A model generated the notes under the pieces. That model ran no database searches and was not told the origin of the DNA. It saw only the letters and a list, made by a program, of their open reading frames with translations. A stretch of 64,000 nt of DNA. It comes from Saonia flava (GTDB lineage Bacteria; Bacteroidota; Bacteroidia; Flavobacteriales; Flavobacteriaceae). Location: positions 1,016,666 to 1,080,665 of the forward strand of contig NZ_JAATJJ010000001.1 in assembly GCF_011927795.1 (NCBI RefSeq). The letters run 5' to 3'. Made by a program: the position numbers and the translations under genes. Shown piece after piece: positions 9,429 through 18,754 of the stretch; the stretch's first letter is position 1, and each line of letters opens with the position of its first letter.

Positions 9429-10556
9429 TTATATTTTCTGGTAGATAACTCTTAATTTCTCTGGAGTGATAACGCACTTCCAGTCTATCCCAATTGCATT
9501 TTCCCATAAAGGCTCTAAACTAAGTGCCACAGAAATCATAGTGTCAAAATCATTATCACTCAAATTAGAGCAAATACCGCTTGGCAATTCTATATTATGT
9601 TTTTCTTTCATTTTGTTAAAAAGAGCAACACCTTCTGGATAAAATTCCTTTAAATACTGAAATACCAAACAATTACCAATACCATGTTTTACTCCCAAAA
9701 GATATGACAAACCATAACTCAAAGCATGCGCCACACCAACTTGGGAGTAGGCAATGCTCATACCTCCATGCCAAGAGGCCATCATTAGTTTTTCTCTGGA
9801 TTCGTTATCAGAAAGGTCTTCTAAATACACTTCCTTACAAAGTTCCAAAGCCTTTTCGCCATAACTTTGACTAAAGGCATTTAAATATGTACCACTAAGA
9901 GATTCAACACAATGGATAAAACAGTCCATTCCTGTATAAAACCATTGTTTTTTATCTACTCCAATGCATAATTCAGGGTCTAAAACAACTTGGTCAAACG
10001 TAGTATAATCAGAATTAATTCCCAATTTTTTATCAGGACCCAAAAGCACTGCCGTTCTCGAGACTTCCGCCCCAGTTCCACTAATTGTCGGAATTCCTAC
10101 ATGATATATAGCTGGTTTATTAACCAAATCCCATCCCTGGTATTTTTCTGAACTACCCTCATTGGTAAGCAAAATAGAAACTGCTTTTGCCAAGTCCAGC
10201 ACGGTGCCTCCACCAATGCCAACAATTCCAGAGGGTAATTCTCGAAAGTCAAATTTAATTTTTTCTACCAAAGCATCAACCTGTTGGGTCTTGGGTTCTT
10301 CATCTGCCGAAATAAAAATAATTTTATCATTAAATAAAAGAGGTACTCTTCCTACAAGTTCCTTTCCTTCAAAAACATCATCTATCAAAAAAATAACCGG
10401 CGCATCGAAATGCTTCCTTTTTGGCAACAATATTTCACCTAATTGGTTAAAACTACCATTACCAAAAACCACTCTCGGCACCATAGGAAAATTCCTGTAT
10501 GTATTCATAAGCTTTGGGGAATTATCTGCAATTCTATCTTGCTTCTTTGTCTGCAT
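9429..10556 (-). CDS. kdnB: Iron-containing alcohol dehydrogenase, probable Kdo 8-oxidase (KdnB-like)
   Basis: A 375-residue group III Fe-dependent alcohol dehydrogenase. The NAD-binding GGGTVLD is at 115-121 and the metal ligands read Asp211, His215, His277 and His291. In Shewanella, KdnB oxidises C8 of Kdo, and the aminotransferase KdnA then forms Kdo8N before KdsB activates the sugar. The name here rests on overall resemblance and on close linkage to kdsB and a HAD hydrolase (5-base gap to the HAD gene). No KdnA aminotransferase is in the window, so the end product is uncertain. A start at the internal Met17 is also possible. Confidence 0.68.
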   Translation of the reverse strand: MQTKKQDRIADNSPKLMNTYRNFPMVPRVVFGNGSFNQLGEILLPKRKHFDAPVIFLIDDVFEGKELVGRVPLLFNDKIIFISADEEPKTQQVDALVEKIKFDFRELPSGIVGIGGGTVLDLAKAVSILLTNEGSSEKYQGWDLVNKPAIYHVGIPTISGTGAEVSRTAVLLGPDKKLGINSDYTTFDQVVLDPELCIGVDKKQWFYTGMDCFIHCVESLSGTYLNAFSQSYGEKALELCKEVYLEDLSDNESREKLMMASWHGGMSIAYSQVGVAHALSYGLSYLLGVKHGIGNCLVFQYLKEFYPEGVALFNKMKEKHNIELPSGICSNLSDNDFDTMISVALSLEPLWENAIGIDWKCVITPEKLRVIYQKI

Positions 10557-10561
10557 TCACT

Positions 10562-11263
10562 TTAATTAAAATACTTTAAAACATCTGATAACTTATTCAA
10601 AGTAAGGTGATTATCGTCATATTCATCATTAGATACTTCCTCGTGCTGCCAAGTAGTATGAAAAGGCACATGCACCGCTTGCGCTCCTATGTTCATAATA
10701 GGCAAAACATCTGACTTTAAAGAATTACCTATCATTAAAAATTCAGTTACCTCTATTTCCAAGTGATCTAAAAGGTTTTTATAATTAATCTCTTTTTTAT
10801 CGCTCAAAACTTCTACATGATGAAAATACTGGGACAATCCTGACTTCTCCAACTTACGTTCTTGATCCAATAAATCCCCTTTTGTAAGAACAATTAAACG
10901 ATATTCCTTTGATAATCTCTCCAGAACTTCCTTAACATCTTCCAGTAACTCTACAGGGTGGGAAATCATATTTTTTCCCAAATCCAATATTTCCGTCATG
11001 GTTTCTTGGGGAACTTTATTATTGGACAATTCCAAGGCAGATTCTATCATGGAAAGAACAAACCCTTTAATTCCATATCCATAAATCCCCAAGTTTTTCA
11101 TTTCCATTTTAAAAAGTTCTTGGTCTATGGTATTCTTGGTCTCATATCCATCCAAAAGTGAGGCAAATTTTTCTTCTGCCTCTCTAAAATATGTCTCGTT
11201 CACCCAAAGGGTATCATCGGCATCAAAACCAATTACTTTTATGTTGCTAAAATCTACTTCCAT
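10562..11263 (-). CDS. HAD-superfamily hydrolase
   Basis: A 233-residue phosphatase-type HAD protein. Motif I is FDADDTLW with nucleophile Asp14 and acid/base Asp16; motif II threonine lies in VLTKGD and the motif IV-type acid in MIGNSLKSD. The cap is helical, as in YjjG-like enzymes. The gene overlaps the 3' end of kdsB by 10 bases and is followed after 5 bases by kdnB, so all three are translated from one message. It could act on a phosphorylated Kdo intermediate, but this is inference: the KdsC-type Kdo-8-P phosphatases are shorter and tetrameric. Confidence 0.8.
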   Translation of the reverse strand: MEVDFSNIKVIGFDADDTLWVNETYFREAEEKFASLLDGYETKNTIDQELFKMEMKNLGIYGYGIKGFVLSMIESALELSNNKVPQETMTEILDLGKNMISHPVELLEDVKEVLERLSKEYRLIVLTKGDLLDQERKLEKSGLSQYFHHVEVLSDKKEINYKNLLDHLEIEVTEFLMIGNSLKSDVLPIMNIGAQAVHVPFHTTWQHEEVSNDEYDDNHLTLNKLSDVLKYFN

Positions 11264-11982
11264 GCCGCTTTTGCTCTTTCCAAGTCCTCAGGTGTATCTA
11301 TTTCTATTCCTGTTGCGTTGGTTTCAACCATTTTAATTTTTCTGCCATATTCCAGGTACCGCAAGGCTTCCTGTTTTTCTGTTCCTTCCAGTGATCTCAT
11401 AGAAAGCCTTTGAAAATCCATCAAGGCCCTTTTTCTAAAAGCGTAAATACCCTTGTGCTTATAATAAGTTGCCCCTGCATTTTTATCACGTGGGAATGGG
11501 ATGGGAGCTCTAGAAAAATAGAGAGCAAAATCTCTATTATCAACTACAACTTTTACCACATTTGGGTTATTTATTTCATCCCAATCAGTTATTTCGGTCA
11601 TTAAAGAAGCCAAATCTATCTCCTCATTTGGGTCATCGTTAAAAACTTCCAAAACACTTTTTAGGCTTTCCTTATCTGTAAAGGGCTCATCTCCTTGTAC
11701 ATTTACAACAATGTCCACGTCCATATCTGTAACAGCCTCTGCAATACGATCGCTTCCACACTCGTGCTCTTTTTTGCTCATCATGGCTTTTCCGCCAGCA
11801 TTAGTAATGGTATCATAAATAATATCACTGTCCGTCACCACATATACCTCATCAAAAAGTTTAGTATTCACAGCAGCTTCGTACGTTCTTAAAATAACTG
11901 GTTTTCCTGCCAAATCCTGCATCAATTTTGCAGGGAATCTAGATGCCGCATAGCGTGCCGGAATCATCGCAATAATTTTCAT
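11254..11982 (-). CDS. kdsB: 3-deoxy-manno-octulosonate cytidylyltransferase
   Basis: Activates Kdo (or an 8-amino analogue) to the CMP form for transfer to lipid A. 242 residues, normal length. The N-terminal nucleotide-binding motif [13 protein letters not shown], the [10 protein letters not shown] segment and VNVQGDEPF are all present. Part of a tight run with the HAD hydrolase (10-base overlap) and kdnB downstream, and 14 bases after the DUF4126 gene. Confidence 0.95.
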   Translation of the reverse strand: MKIIAMIPARYAASRFPAKLMQDLAGKPVILRTYEAAVNTKLFDEVYVVTDSDIIYDTITNAGGKAMMSKKEHECGSDRIAEAVTDMDVDIVVNVQGDEPFTDKESLKSVLEVFNDDPNEEIDLASLMTEITDWDEINNPNVVKVVVDNRDFALYFSRAPIPFPRDKNAGATYYKHKGIYAFRKRALMDFQRLSMRSLEGTEKQEALRYLEYGRKIKMVETNATGIEIDTPEDLERAKAAWK

Positions 11983-11996
11983 TGAGTTTTGAAGGT

Positions 11997-12569
11997 TTAT
12001 GATTTTTTTCTTTTGGGCCTAAGTTTTCTATACACTGCAAAAATGAATATTAATATAATAATCACCATAATAATTGCCAGAACAGGTGCAAAAATTGAAG
12101 CAGTGGACACTACGACAGCAGTTCCCGTTTCCACTGTAGAAACCACAGGATTTGCCAATCCTCCAGTTGTAGCGGTAGAAACAACCCTACTGCTTGCCCC
12201 TGCTCCTTTAATAGCAGTGGCGGTACCGCCACCCGCTATAATAGCCAATGACCAAGTAACCACAGGATCCAAATTTGCCACAGTTGAAACCATTACGGCC
12301 GTCCCAGCAATTGCTGCCAAAGGTATTGCTATAGTATCCAAAAGATTATCCACCCAGGGAATAAAATAAGCAAAAATTTCTATCACGGTTGCTACCCCTA
12401 AAGCCACAACGGCAGCAAGGCTTCCTATCCATTGCCAGCTCTCATTTAGATCCCACACATTAAAATAAGATGCCAAACTCAATGCAAAAAGAGGCAGGAA
12501 CACTCTAAACCCAACAGAGGCCGCAAGTCCAATTCCTAAAAATATGCTTATAATAGTTTCTGCTGTCAT
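11997..12569 (-). CDS. DUF4126 family membrane protein
   Basis: A 190-residue integral membrane protein with about five hydrophobic helices and a very small-residue-rich central region (many Ala, Gly, Val, Thr), ending in a basic tail (KLRPKRKKS). This matches the DUF4126 family, whose function is unknown. It sits between a helicase gene (30-base gap) and kdsB (14-base gap) on the same strand and is probably co-transcribed. The open frame on the other strand at 11989-12369 is its shadow. Confidence 0.8.
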   Translation of the reverse strand: MTAETIISIFLGIGLAASVGFRVFLPLFALSLASYFNVWDLNESWQWIGSLAAVVALGVATVIEIFAYFIPWVDNLLDTIAIPLAAIAGTAVMVSTVANLDPVVTWSLAIIAGGGTATAIKGAGASSRVVSTATTGGLANPVVSTVETGTAVVVSTASIFAPVLAIIMVIIILIFIFAVYRKLRPKRKKS

Positions 12570-12599
12570 AATAAACTTTCCTACTAAAATATGGTATTC

Positions 12600-14042
12600 C
12601 TATTCAACAAAAAAATCGTTCTTGAATCCTATAAGATATAATTTATTTTGTGCTCTGGTCACTGCCGTATACAACCATCTTAAATATTCCTTATCCACTC
12701 CATTGGGCAAATAAGGCTGCTCCACAAATACCGTATTCCATTGCCCACCCTGGGATTTATGGCATGTAATGGCATAAGAAAATTTAACTTGCAATGCATT
12801 AAAATATTTGTTGTTCTTTACTGCCAAAAATTTCTTGTATTTGGATTTTTCGTGGGCATAGTCCTTTTGCACCTCTTGATATAGTCTATTCCCATCCTCA
12901 TAGGGCAACGATGGAGTTTCCGCCTTTATGGTATCCAAAAGCAGTACTGTTTCCAAAGGTTTTTGATTGGGATAATCTACCATTTTTACCTTTACTTCAG
13001 CAAAAGTAAATCCATACAACTCTTTAATGGCAAAAATCTCCAACACCTCAATTATGTCTCCATTAGCAATGAAACCCGCCTCAGAATTGGGCTTTAGCCA
13101 AAAATAATTATTCTTTACGACCATCATATAATCACCTACTGCCAATTCATTTTCCAAATAGAGAATCCTACTCCTAATATTTTCATTATACAAATTCGCT
13201 CTTTTATTGGAGCGAACAATTATCGCAGTTTCTTCCTTTCCGTTTTCACTGTACGACTCGTCTATGGCTTCTTGTATATCATGGCCATCAATCAAACGGA
13301 CAATATCGGCATATCCTTCTACATCAAACTTAAATTCATCAAAAAACTGGGAGTGCAATTGTTCTCTAAGATTGGTGGCGTTTAATAAGATTCCAGAGTC
13401 CTCGGCCTGTCTTACAACTTCATCCAATTCCATTTTTGTAACTTCTTTGTTATAATTTAAGGAAAGTTTGTTTTCGTCCAAAGCCGGACTTAACTCCAAA
13501 TGTACTGGTGGCAACTGCGCCGTATCTCCTATTAAAATGAGTTTGCAATTATGTCCAGAATACACATACATAAGGAGATCATCTAAAAGAGAGCCATTCT
13601 CAAAAAGTTTGGAATCAGCAGGTGAATCTGGTATCATAGAGGCCTCATCAACAATAAATATGGTATTCCGATGCTTATTGGGTGCAAGTACAAATTTCAC
13701 ACCTCCACCACTCTCCTTTTTTGGGAAATATATTTTTTTATGGATGGTAAATGCTTGTGTCTTAGAGTAATTCGACATTACCTTGGCTGCCCTTCCTGTA
13801 GGCGCCATCAATACTGCCTTCATGGTTGTCCTCCACAAATTACTTACAATAGTTCCAATAATAGATGTTTTTCCTGTACCGGCATATCCCTTTAACAAGA
13901 ATAACTTTTCCTTTTCCTTGGACAGGATGAAACTGGAAATCCTTTCAAGACTTATTGCTTGTTTAAGCGTTGGGTCGTGGGGATATTTTTCCTTTAAAAT
14001 CTTATAAAATGCATCGGCGGAAAGCTCTTTCATATGCTTCAA
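12600..14042 (-). CDS. RecD-like ATP-dependent DNA helicase (superfamily 1)
   Basis: 480 residues. Walker A is GYAGTGKT (52-59), Walker B-type IVDEASM, motif III IGDTAQLPP, and C-terminal motifs ITCHKSQGGQW and YTAVTRAQNKLYL characteristic of UvrD_C_2/RecD enzymes. It lacks the N-terminal region of full-length RecD or RecD2, as is usual for the short stand-alone Bacteroidota version. It is likely a 5'-3' helicase in DNA repair; partners are not nearby. First gene of the leftward run. Confidence 0.88.
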   Translation of the reverse strand: MKHMKELSADAFYKILKEKYPHDPTLKQAISLERISSFILSKEKEKLFLLKGYAGTGKTSIIGTIVSNLWRTTMKAVLMAPTGRAAKVMSNYSKTQAFTIHKKIYFPKKESGGGVKFVLAPNKHRNTIFIVDEASMIPDSPADSKLFENGSLLDDLLMYVYSGHNCKLILIGDTAQLPPVHLELSPALDENKLSLNYNKEVTKMELDEVVRQAEDSGILLNATNLREQLHSQFFDEFKFDVEGYADIVRLIDGHDIQEAIDESYSENGKEETAIIVRSNKRANLYNENIRSRILYLENELAVGDYMMVVKNNYFWLKPNSEAGFIANGDIIEVLEIFAIKELYGFTFAEVKVKMVDYPNQKPLETVLLLDTIKAETPSLPYEDGNRLYQEVQKDYAHEKSKYKKFLAVKNNKYFNALQVKFSYAITCHKSQGGQWNTVFVEQPYLPNGVDKEYLRWLYTAVTRAQNKLYLIGFKNDFFVE

Positions 14043-14073
14043 ATATAATCATGATTTTTAAGGACAAATACTT

Positions 14074-14101
14074 TTGTGTTTAAAATAAAAATGTAAATTT
14101 G
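14074..14101 (+). promoter_or_regulatory. Promoter of the 14137 gene
   Basis: TAAATTTG at 14094-14101 with TTG at 14074-14076 (17-base spacer). The box covers a possible GTG start at 14101, which argues for the ATG at 14137 as the real start. Confidence 0.6.
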
Positions 14102-14136
14102 TGTCAACCACTAAATCTAAATTAACACTTAGTAAA

Positions 14137-14787
14137 ATGAAGACCATAATACAAATAGCACTTTGGATAGTATGTATCTTATTGGGATACTTGATTTATA
14201 GATCGGTGAGCGGTCCAATTGAATTCAAAAAAATAAAGCAAGAAAGATTTGCCAAAGTAGTATCCTCATTAAAAGACATTAGAGATTCACAAGAAGCCTA
14301 TAAGACAGTAAATGGTAAATTTGCCAAAGATTTCAATTCTTTGGTTGCATTTGTTGATACAGGAAAATATACCATTACCCAACAAAGAGATTCTTCTTTT
14401 ATGCGTTATGATAAAACTTATCAAATTGACATGCAAAAAGATACTATTATTATAGATACTTTAGGTTTTGTCTCAGTTAAAGATTCATTATTTAAAGGAG
14501 ACGATCGTTTTAAAACGATGATGAATGTTCCAGGCGCTCAAAATGGTGAAAAATTTGAAATGAAAACCGCTATGATCGACAAAAGTGGTTATAGAGCATC
14601 TGTTTTTGAAGCAAAAATCAAAAAGGATGTAATATTGTTTGACCAACCTAAAGATTTATTGGCCAGAGAGAATACACACAACAGTGTTGAAGAAATAAAT
14701 GGAAGTGAAATTAAAGTTGGTTCATTGGTAGATGTAAGTACCAATGGTAACTGGCCACCAATATATGACAGAAAAGACGACCAATAA
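14137..14787 (+). CDS. Conserved hypothetical membrane-anchored protein
   Basis: 216 residues with one N-terminal membrane helix (about residues 4-21) followed by a lysine-rich, probably periplasmic domain with a region (VVSSLKDIRDSQEAYKTVNGKF) resembling the start of type II/IV pilin-like proteins, where a helix precedes a short globular domain. Function unknown. The ATG at 14137 is chosen because the upstream GTG lies in the promoter. The 3' end overlaps the DUF3822 gene by 23 bases, indicating translational coupling with DUF3822 and rsmD. Confidence 0.75.
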   Translation: MKTIIQIALWIVCILLGYLIYRSVSGPIEFKKIKQERFAKVVSSLKDIRDSQEAYKTVNGKFAKDFNSLVAFVDTGKYTITQQRDSSFMRYDKTYQIDMQKDTIIIDTLGFVSVKDSLFKGDDRFKTMMNVPGAQNGEKFEMKTAMIDKSGYRASVFEAKIKKDVILFDQPKDLLARENTHNSVEEINGSEIKVGSLVDVSTNGNWPPIYDRKDDQ

Positions 14788-15598
14788 TAAAGTAGACAGC
14801 TCGTCATCGGATTATAAAAAATTGTCCATTCAAGCAAGCTTGAATGGACTTTCTTTTTGTGTGATGGACACTATTGACAATTCCTTATTATTGTCTAAAA
14901 GTGTTGTTTTTGAGAAAGAACGCAACCCTTATGAACTTCAAAAAGAACTGAAAACTTTTCTGGAAAAACAGAACATTCATAATGCCAATTTTTCCGAAGT
15001 AGTGGTTATACACAAAAACAATCTTTTCAGTTTAGTGCCCAAATCACTCTTTAATGAAAATGAGTTGGCAAATTATCTAAAGTTCAATGCCAAGATTTTA
15101 GAGAGCGATCATTTTGCCCATGATGAAATTGAACCTTATGATATTGTGAATGTCTATGTGCCTTTTGTGAATATCAACAATTACATCTACGAGCTCTTTG
15201 GCGAGTTTGAATTTAAGCATAATGCTACAGTTCTTATACAAACTCTTTTGAACAACCACAGTAATGGAAAAGACCCTATGTGCTATGTACATGTATCCAA
15301 ACAACAAATGGAAGTCACCATTATTTCCCAAAAAAAATTAGTGTTCTACAATAGTTTTGTCTATCACTCCAAGGAAGATTTTATTTACTATCTACTGTTT
15401 ACTCTAGAACAGTTAAAATTAGATACAGAAACAACACTTTTAAGAATGTTTGGTTCTATAGATGAAGGAGATGACCTCCATTCCCTTTGTCATCATTATA
15501 TAAAAAATGTTTCCATTTATGTTCCAGAGAACATTCCTTACTTAACAACGGAAGTAGACAAGGAAACCATTGATTTTACCGTTTTAAATGCACTCTAA
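14765..15598 (+). CDS. DUF3822 family protein
   Basis: A 277-residue soluble protein of a Bacteroidota-specific family. Its layout resembles an ASKHA-type (actin-like) fold, but I see no clear catalytic motif. Family membership is supported by position: DUF3822 genes usually sit directly before rsmD, and here the stop codon overlaps the rsmD ATG by one base (TAATG). The ATG at 14765 was chosen over a TTG-class start at 14744 because the upstream residues do not look conserved. Function unknown. Confidence 0.72.
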   Translation: MTEKTTNNKVDSSSSDYKKLSIQASLNGLSFCVMDTIDNSLLLSKSVVFEKERNPYELQKELKTFLEKQNIHNANFSEVVVIHKNNLFSLVPKSLFNENELANYLKFNAKILESDHFAHDEIEPYDIVNVYVPFVNINNYIYELFGEFEFKHNATVLIQTLLNNHSNGKDPMCYVHVSKQQMEVTIISQKKLVFYNSFVYHSKEDFIYYLLFTLEQLKLDTETTLLRMFGSIDEGDDLHSLCHHYIKNVSIYVPENIPYLTTEVDKETIDFTVLNAL

Positions 15599-16131
15599 TG
15601 CGGATAATTTCTGGCAAGCATAAAAGCAAACGGATTAGCGCTCCCAAAAAATTACCGGTACGGCCAACAACGGATATGGCCAAAGAAGGGCTTTTCAATA
15701 TCCTCAACAATACTTATTACTTTGAAGATTTGGCTGTTTTGGACCTTTTTGCAGGTACCGGTAACATAAGCTATGAATTTAGTTCAAGGGGAACCAAAGA
15801 ACAGGTTGCTGTAGATGCAGACTATGGCTGTGTTAATTTTATAGGAAAAACTTCCAATGAATTGGAATTGGGCATAACCGCTATTAAAAGTGATGTCTTT
15901 AAATTCCTGGAAAGACAAAAAGGAAAATTTGATATTATTTTTGCAGATCCACCATATGATATGCCTTTTGAGGATTTTTGTAAAATTCCTCAATTAGTAT
16001 TTGCCAATGATATGCTTTTGGAAGATGGCGTATTGATTATAGAACATTTTAAGCATACTGACCTCACTGGACAACCCCATTTCACAAAACAAAGAAAGTA
16101 TGGTAGTAGTGTTTTTAGTTTTTTTGAATAA
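15598..16131 (+). CDS. rsmD: 16S rRNA (guanine(966)-N2)-methyltransferase
   Basis: Methylates G966 of 16S rRNA with S-adenosylmethionine. 177 residues. The SAM-binding motif LDLFAGTGN (48-56) and catalytic DPPYD (117-121) are intact, and the N terminus MRIISGKHKSKRI is typical. Its start overlaps the DUF3822 stop by one base. Its stop codon lies at the edge of the U tract of the convergent rnpB terminator. Confidence 0.94.
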   Translation: MRIISGKHKSKRISAPKKLPVRPTTDMAKEGLFNILNNTYYFEDLAVLDLFAGTGNISYEFSSRGTKEQVAVDADYGCVNFIGKTSNELELGITAIKSDVFKFLERQKGKFDIIFADPPYDMPFEDFCKIPQLVFANDMLLEDGVLIIEHFKHTDLTGQPHFTKQRKYGSSVFSFFE

Positions 16132-16418
16132 AAAAGCAGGTCATAAGCCGGATTCTGTCTAGCCCTATCATTTATCTAGACTTTTGGTTACCCAAAAGTT
16201 CAAACCGCCTACCCTTCAGCTCGGGCGTGCACCCTTAAACACTGATTTACATGGCGTTGCACCGCATAGAGTTTACCTGATTTCACTACAGCCTTACCTG
16301 TACATACTTTCTGTTGCACTTGTCCTCACCTTTCGGTGGACGGGCGTTACCCGCTATGCTGCACTATGGTGTCCGGACTTTCCTCCCCAATTACTTGGAG
16401 CGATAAGGTGACCTGCTG
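16131..16418 (-). ncRNA. rnpB: RNase P RNA component (class A)
   Basis: Catalytic RNA that matures tRNA 5' ends. Read on the minus strand it contains the conserved block GAGGAAAGTCCGGAC near the 5' side and ACAGAATCCGGCTTA near the 3' end. The two ends pair as P1: AGCAGGTCA at 16417-16409 with TGACCTGCT at 16143-16135. The transcript ends in a run of U opposite 16131-16135, next to the convergent rsmD stop. Length about 288 nt. The open frame at 16184-16411 is not a protein gene. Confidence 0.95.
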
Positions 16419-16422
16419 GTGG

Positions 16423-16430
16423 CAAAGGTA
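16423..16430 (-). promoter_or_regulatory. -7 box of rnpB
   Basis: TACCTTTG on the minus strand matches TAnnTTTG. It lies five bases before the first P1 nucleotide at 16417, the expected distance to the transcription start. No clear TTG is seen about 19 bases upstream. Confidence 0.65.
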
Positions 16431-16495
16431 ATAGAATTGTTAATAAAAAGTAGGTTAAACTCGTTCAAATGAAGCCTATAATACATTGCTATCTT

Positions 16496-16503
16496 TATAT
16501 TTG
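16496..16503 (+). promoter_or_regulatory. Candidate -7 box of dnaX
   Basis: TATATTTG matches TAnnTTTG, 47 bases before the dnaX start. No TTG at the usual distance, so support is modest. Confidence 0.4.
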
Positions 16504-16550
16504 TAATAAACTCAACGGCACCTAAAAAAACCGTTCAATTAGCATAATTT

Positions 16551-18377
16551 TTGGAACCTTTTGTAGTATCGGCACGAAAATACAGACCCCAGACATTTAA
16601 GGATGTTGTGGGACAAGAGGCTATTACCAACACTTTGCTAAACGCAATTGAAAACAATCATTTGGCGCAGGCGCTTTTATTTACAGGACCCAGAGGGGTT
16701 GGCAAAACCACGTGTGCCCGTATCTTGGCCAAAAAAATAAATGAAGACGGTGCGGAACATACCGATGAGGATTTTGCGTTCAACATTTTTGAACTGGATG
16801 CTGCTTCAAACAATTCCGTTGATGACATTAGGAGTTTAACCGATCAGGTTCGTATCCCTCCGCAGATAGGAAAGTATAAGGTGTACATTATAGATGAAGT
16901 TCATATGCTGTCCCAATCAGCCTTTAATGCTTTTTTAAAGACCTTGGAGGAGCCACCAAAACATGTCATTTTTATACTGGCCACTACTGAGAAGCACAAA
17001 ATAATTCCAACTATTCTTTCCCGCTGTCAGATATTTGATTTTAAAAGAATTACAGTTAAAGATGCAGCAAATTATTTAAAGTATATTGCCGAACAACAAG
17101 GGGTTGTAGCTGAGGATAGCGCACTGCATATTATTGCCCAGAAAGCCGATGGTGCCATGCGTGATGCACTTTCTATCTTTGACCGAGTAGTAAGTTTCTC
17201 AGGAAAGCAATTAACTCGGAAATCGGTCACAGAGAATCTAAATGTGTTGGATTATGACACATATTTTACAGCTACAGATTTAATATTGCAAAATGATATA
17301 CCCAATCTGTTGGTCTTGTTCAATGACACATTGACCAAGGGTTTTGATGGACATCATTTTATTTCTGGACTCGCATCCCACTTTAGGGATTTAATGGTCT
17401 GCAAACATGAATCTACCATAGCTCTTTTAGAGGTTGGGGACGATGCCAAAAAAAGTTATGGAGAACAAGCAAAAAAAGCTACCAGTGATTTTTTGCTAAA
17501 GGCCATTGATGTTGCCAACGATACCGATTTAAAATATAAAACCAGTCGAAACCAAAGATTGTTAGTTGAACTTGCCTTAATGAAATTGGCCTCTATCACT
17601 TATGATGGAGAAAAAAAAAATCCTGAATCCGTAGCTCTTGACGGCAAAACAATTGATTTCATTATTCCTGCCTCTTTCTACAGGTCAAAACATCCAATCC
17701 CAAAGAAGCCTAAACAAAAAGTAGCTGTCGAAGAAAAAATTGGTGTTCAACCTTCTAAAATTACCACCATTGAAAGCCCTGCCATTGTACAACATAAGAA
17801 TTCTGATGTAGCAGTTGCCATAGAAGAACCCAAAGTTGCTATTGTTGAAGAACCTGAAATTGAAGAAATTGTACCTTCTACACCTAAAAAAATAAACATT
17901 AATCTAGATTCAAAAAGAGTTTCAGGACTTTCTATATCCAGTCTTAAGGCAAAAAAAGAGCACGAGCTCCAAAAGAAAGGTGAAGTTATAGATAAGACTC
18001 AGTTACCCAAAGAAATCTTTACTCAGGAAGACATGCAAAAACATTGGCATGACTTTGTCGAAATAATAGATAAAAAAGGACAAAAAATATTAGCATCCAA
18101 CTTAGCGGCAGACACCCCTAAACTAAAAAGTAACAACACATCTATTTGGATTGAATTGCCCAACAGCACCATGAAAAAGGAAATTGAGCGAGAGCAATAT
18201 GACCTTATGGAGTATTTAAAACAAAAGCTGAACAACTACTTCATCGAACTTCATATTACTGTAAATGAAGCTACTGCCAAAAAATTTGCATTTACACCAG
18301 AAGAGAAGTATCAAAAATTAAGGGAGAAAAATCCAGCAATAGACATTCTAAGAAAAGAGTTCGATTTGGACCTATGA
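16551..18377 (+). CDS. dnaX: DNA polymerase III subunit gamma/tau
   Basis: Clamp-loader ATPase of the replicative polymerase. 608 residues: AAA+ domain with Walker A GPRGVGKT (46-53), Walker B IIDEVH (113-118), sensor 1 LATTEKHK, then a charged linker (about 380-480) and a C-terminal tau-like domain. The four-cysteine zinc module normally found after Walker A is absent; the segment reads KKINEDGAEHTDEDFAF, as in other flavobacteria. The start is TTG at 16551: an in-frame TAA lies at 16545-16547, and MEPFVVSARKYRP is the family N terminus. The 3' end overlaps the convergent TMEM220-like gene by 6 bases. Confidence 0.95.
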   Translation: MEPFVVSARKYRPQTFKDVVGQEAITNTLLNAIENNHLAQALLFTGPRGVGKTTCARILAKKINEDGAEHTDEDFAFNIFELDAASNNSVDDIRSLTDQVRIPPQIGKYKVYIIDEVHMLSQSAFNAFLKTLEEPPKHVIFILATTEKHKIIPTILSRCQIFDFKRITVKDAANYLKYIAEQQGVVAEDSALHIIAQKADGAMRDALSIFDRVVSFSGKQLTRKSVTENLNVLDYDTYFTATDLILQNDIPNLLVLFNDTLTKGFDGHHFISGLASHFRDLMVCKHESTIALLEVGDDAKKSYGEQAKKATSDFLLKAIDVANDTDLKYKTSRNQRLLVELALMKLASITYDGEKKNPESVALDGKTIDFIIPASFYRSKHPIPKKPKQKVAVEEKIGVQPSKITTIESPAIVQHKNSDVAVAIEEPKVAIVEEPEIEEIVPSTPKKININLDSKRVSGLSISSLKAKKEHELQKKGEVIDKTQLPKEIFTQEDMQKHWHDFVEIIDKKGQKILASNLAADTPKLKSNNTSIWIELPNSTMKKEIEREQYDLMEYLKQKLNNYFIELHITVNEATAKKFAFTPEEKYQKLREKNPAIDILRKEFDLDL

Positions 18378-18728
18378 TGATTTACTGGAATATCTAATTC
18401 TAAGGGCATATACCAACATTAGTCCTGAGGCAATCAACAATCCCAAAGCTTCCCTCCCTCTTTCAATATTTACAATGTCACCCTCTCCAATAGTTACACC
18501 TTCAAACTTTTCTGGCCAGACAAAAATGGCAAAGCCAATATAAAATCCAAAAAGAAACGCCGCCCATAAAAATTTCAACTTATCTAGCGCAAAAAGTAAC
18601 GATGCCAAAGCTGCTAATCCGTAAATAACATACCATTTTACGGCATCAGGATCATTATATTGTACAGCTATCGCATAAACGAACAATGCTGTAAAGACAA
18701 ATCCTAAAATCTTAAAAAATACTTTCAT
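18372..18728 (-). CDS. TMEM220-like small membrane protein
   Basis: 118 residues with about four membrane helices. The segment VQYNDPDAVKWYVIYGLAA is typical of the transmembrane family 220 (TMEM220), whose function is unknown. It follows eboF by 26 bases on the same strand and may be the last gene of the ebo transcript. Its 3' end overlaps that of dnaX. Confidence 0.72.
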   Translation of the reverse strand: MKVFFKILGFVFTALFVYAIAVQYNDPDAVKWYVIYGLAALASLLFALDKLKFLWAAFLFGFYIGFAIFVWPEKFEGVTIGEGDIVNIERGREALGLLIASGLMLVYALRIRYSSKSS

Positions 18729-18754
18729 AATCTTATGGTTTTAGTTATATTTTT

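Noticed and set aside
11989-12369. 126-codon frame on the plus strand
   Set aside because: It is the complement of the DUF4126 gene; its Ala/Thr/Val-rich composition mirrors that gene's small-residue-rich codons.
16184-16411. Open frame of 75 codons on the plus strand
   Set aside because: It lies wholly within rnpB, whose conserved blocks and P1 pairing are clear on the minus strand.
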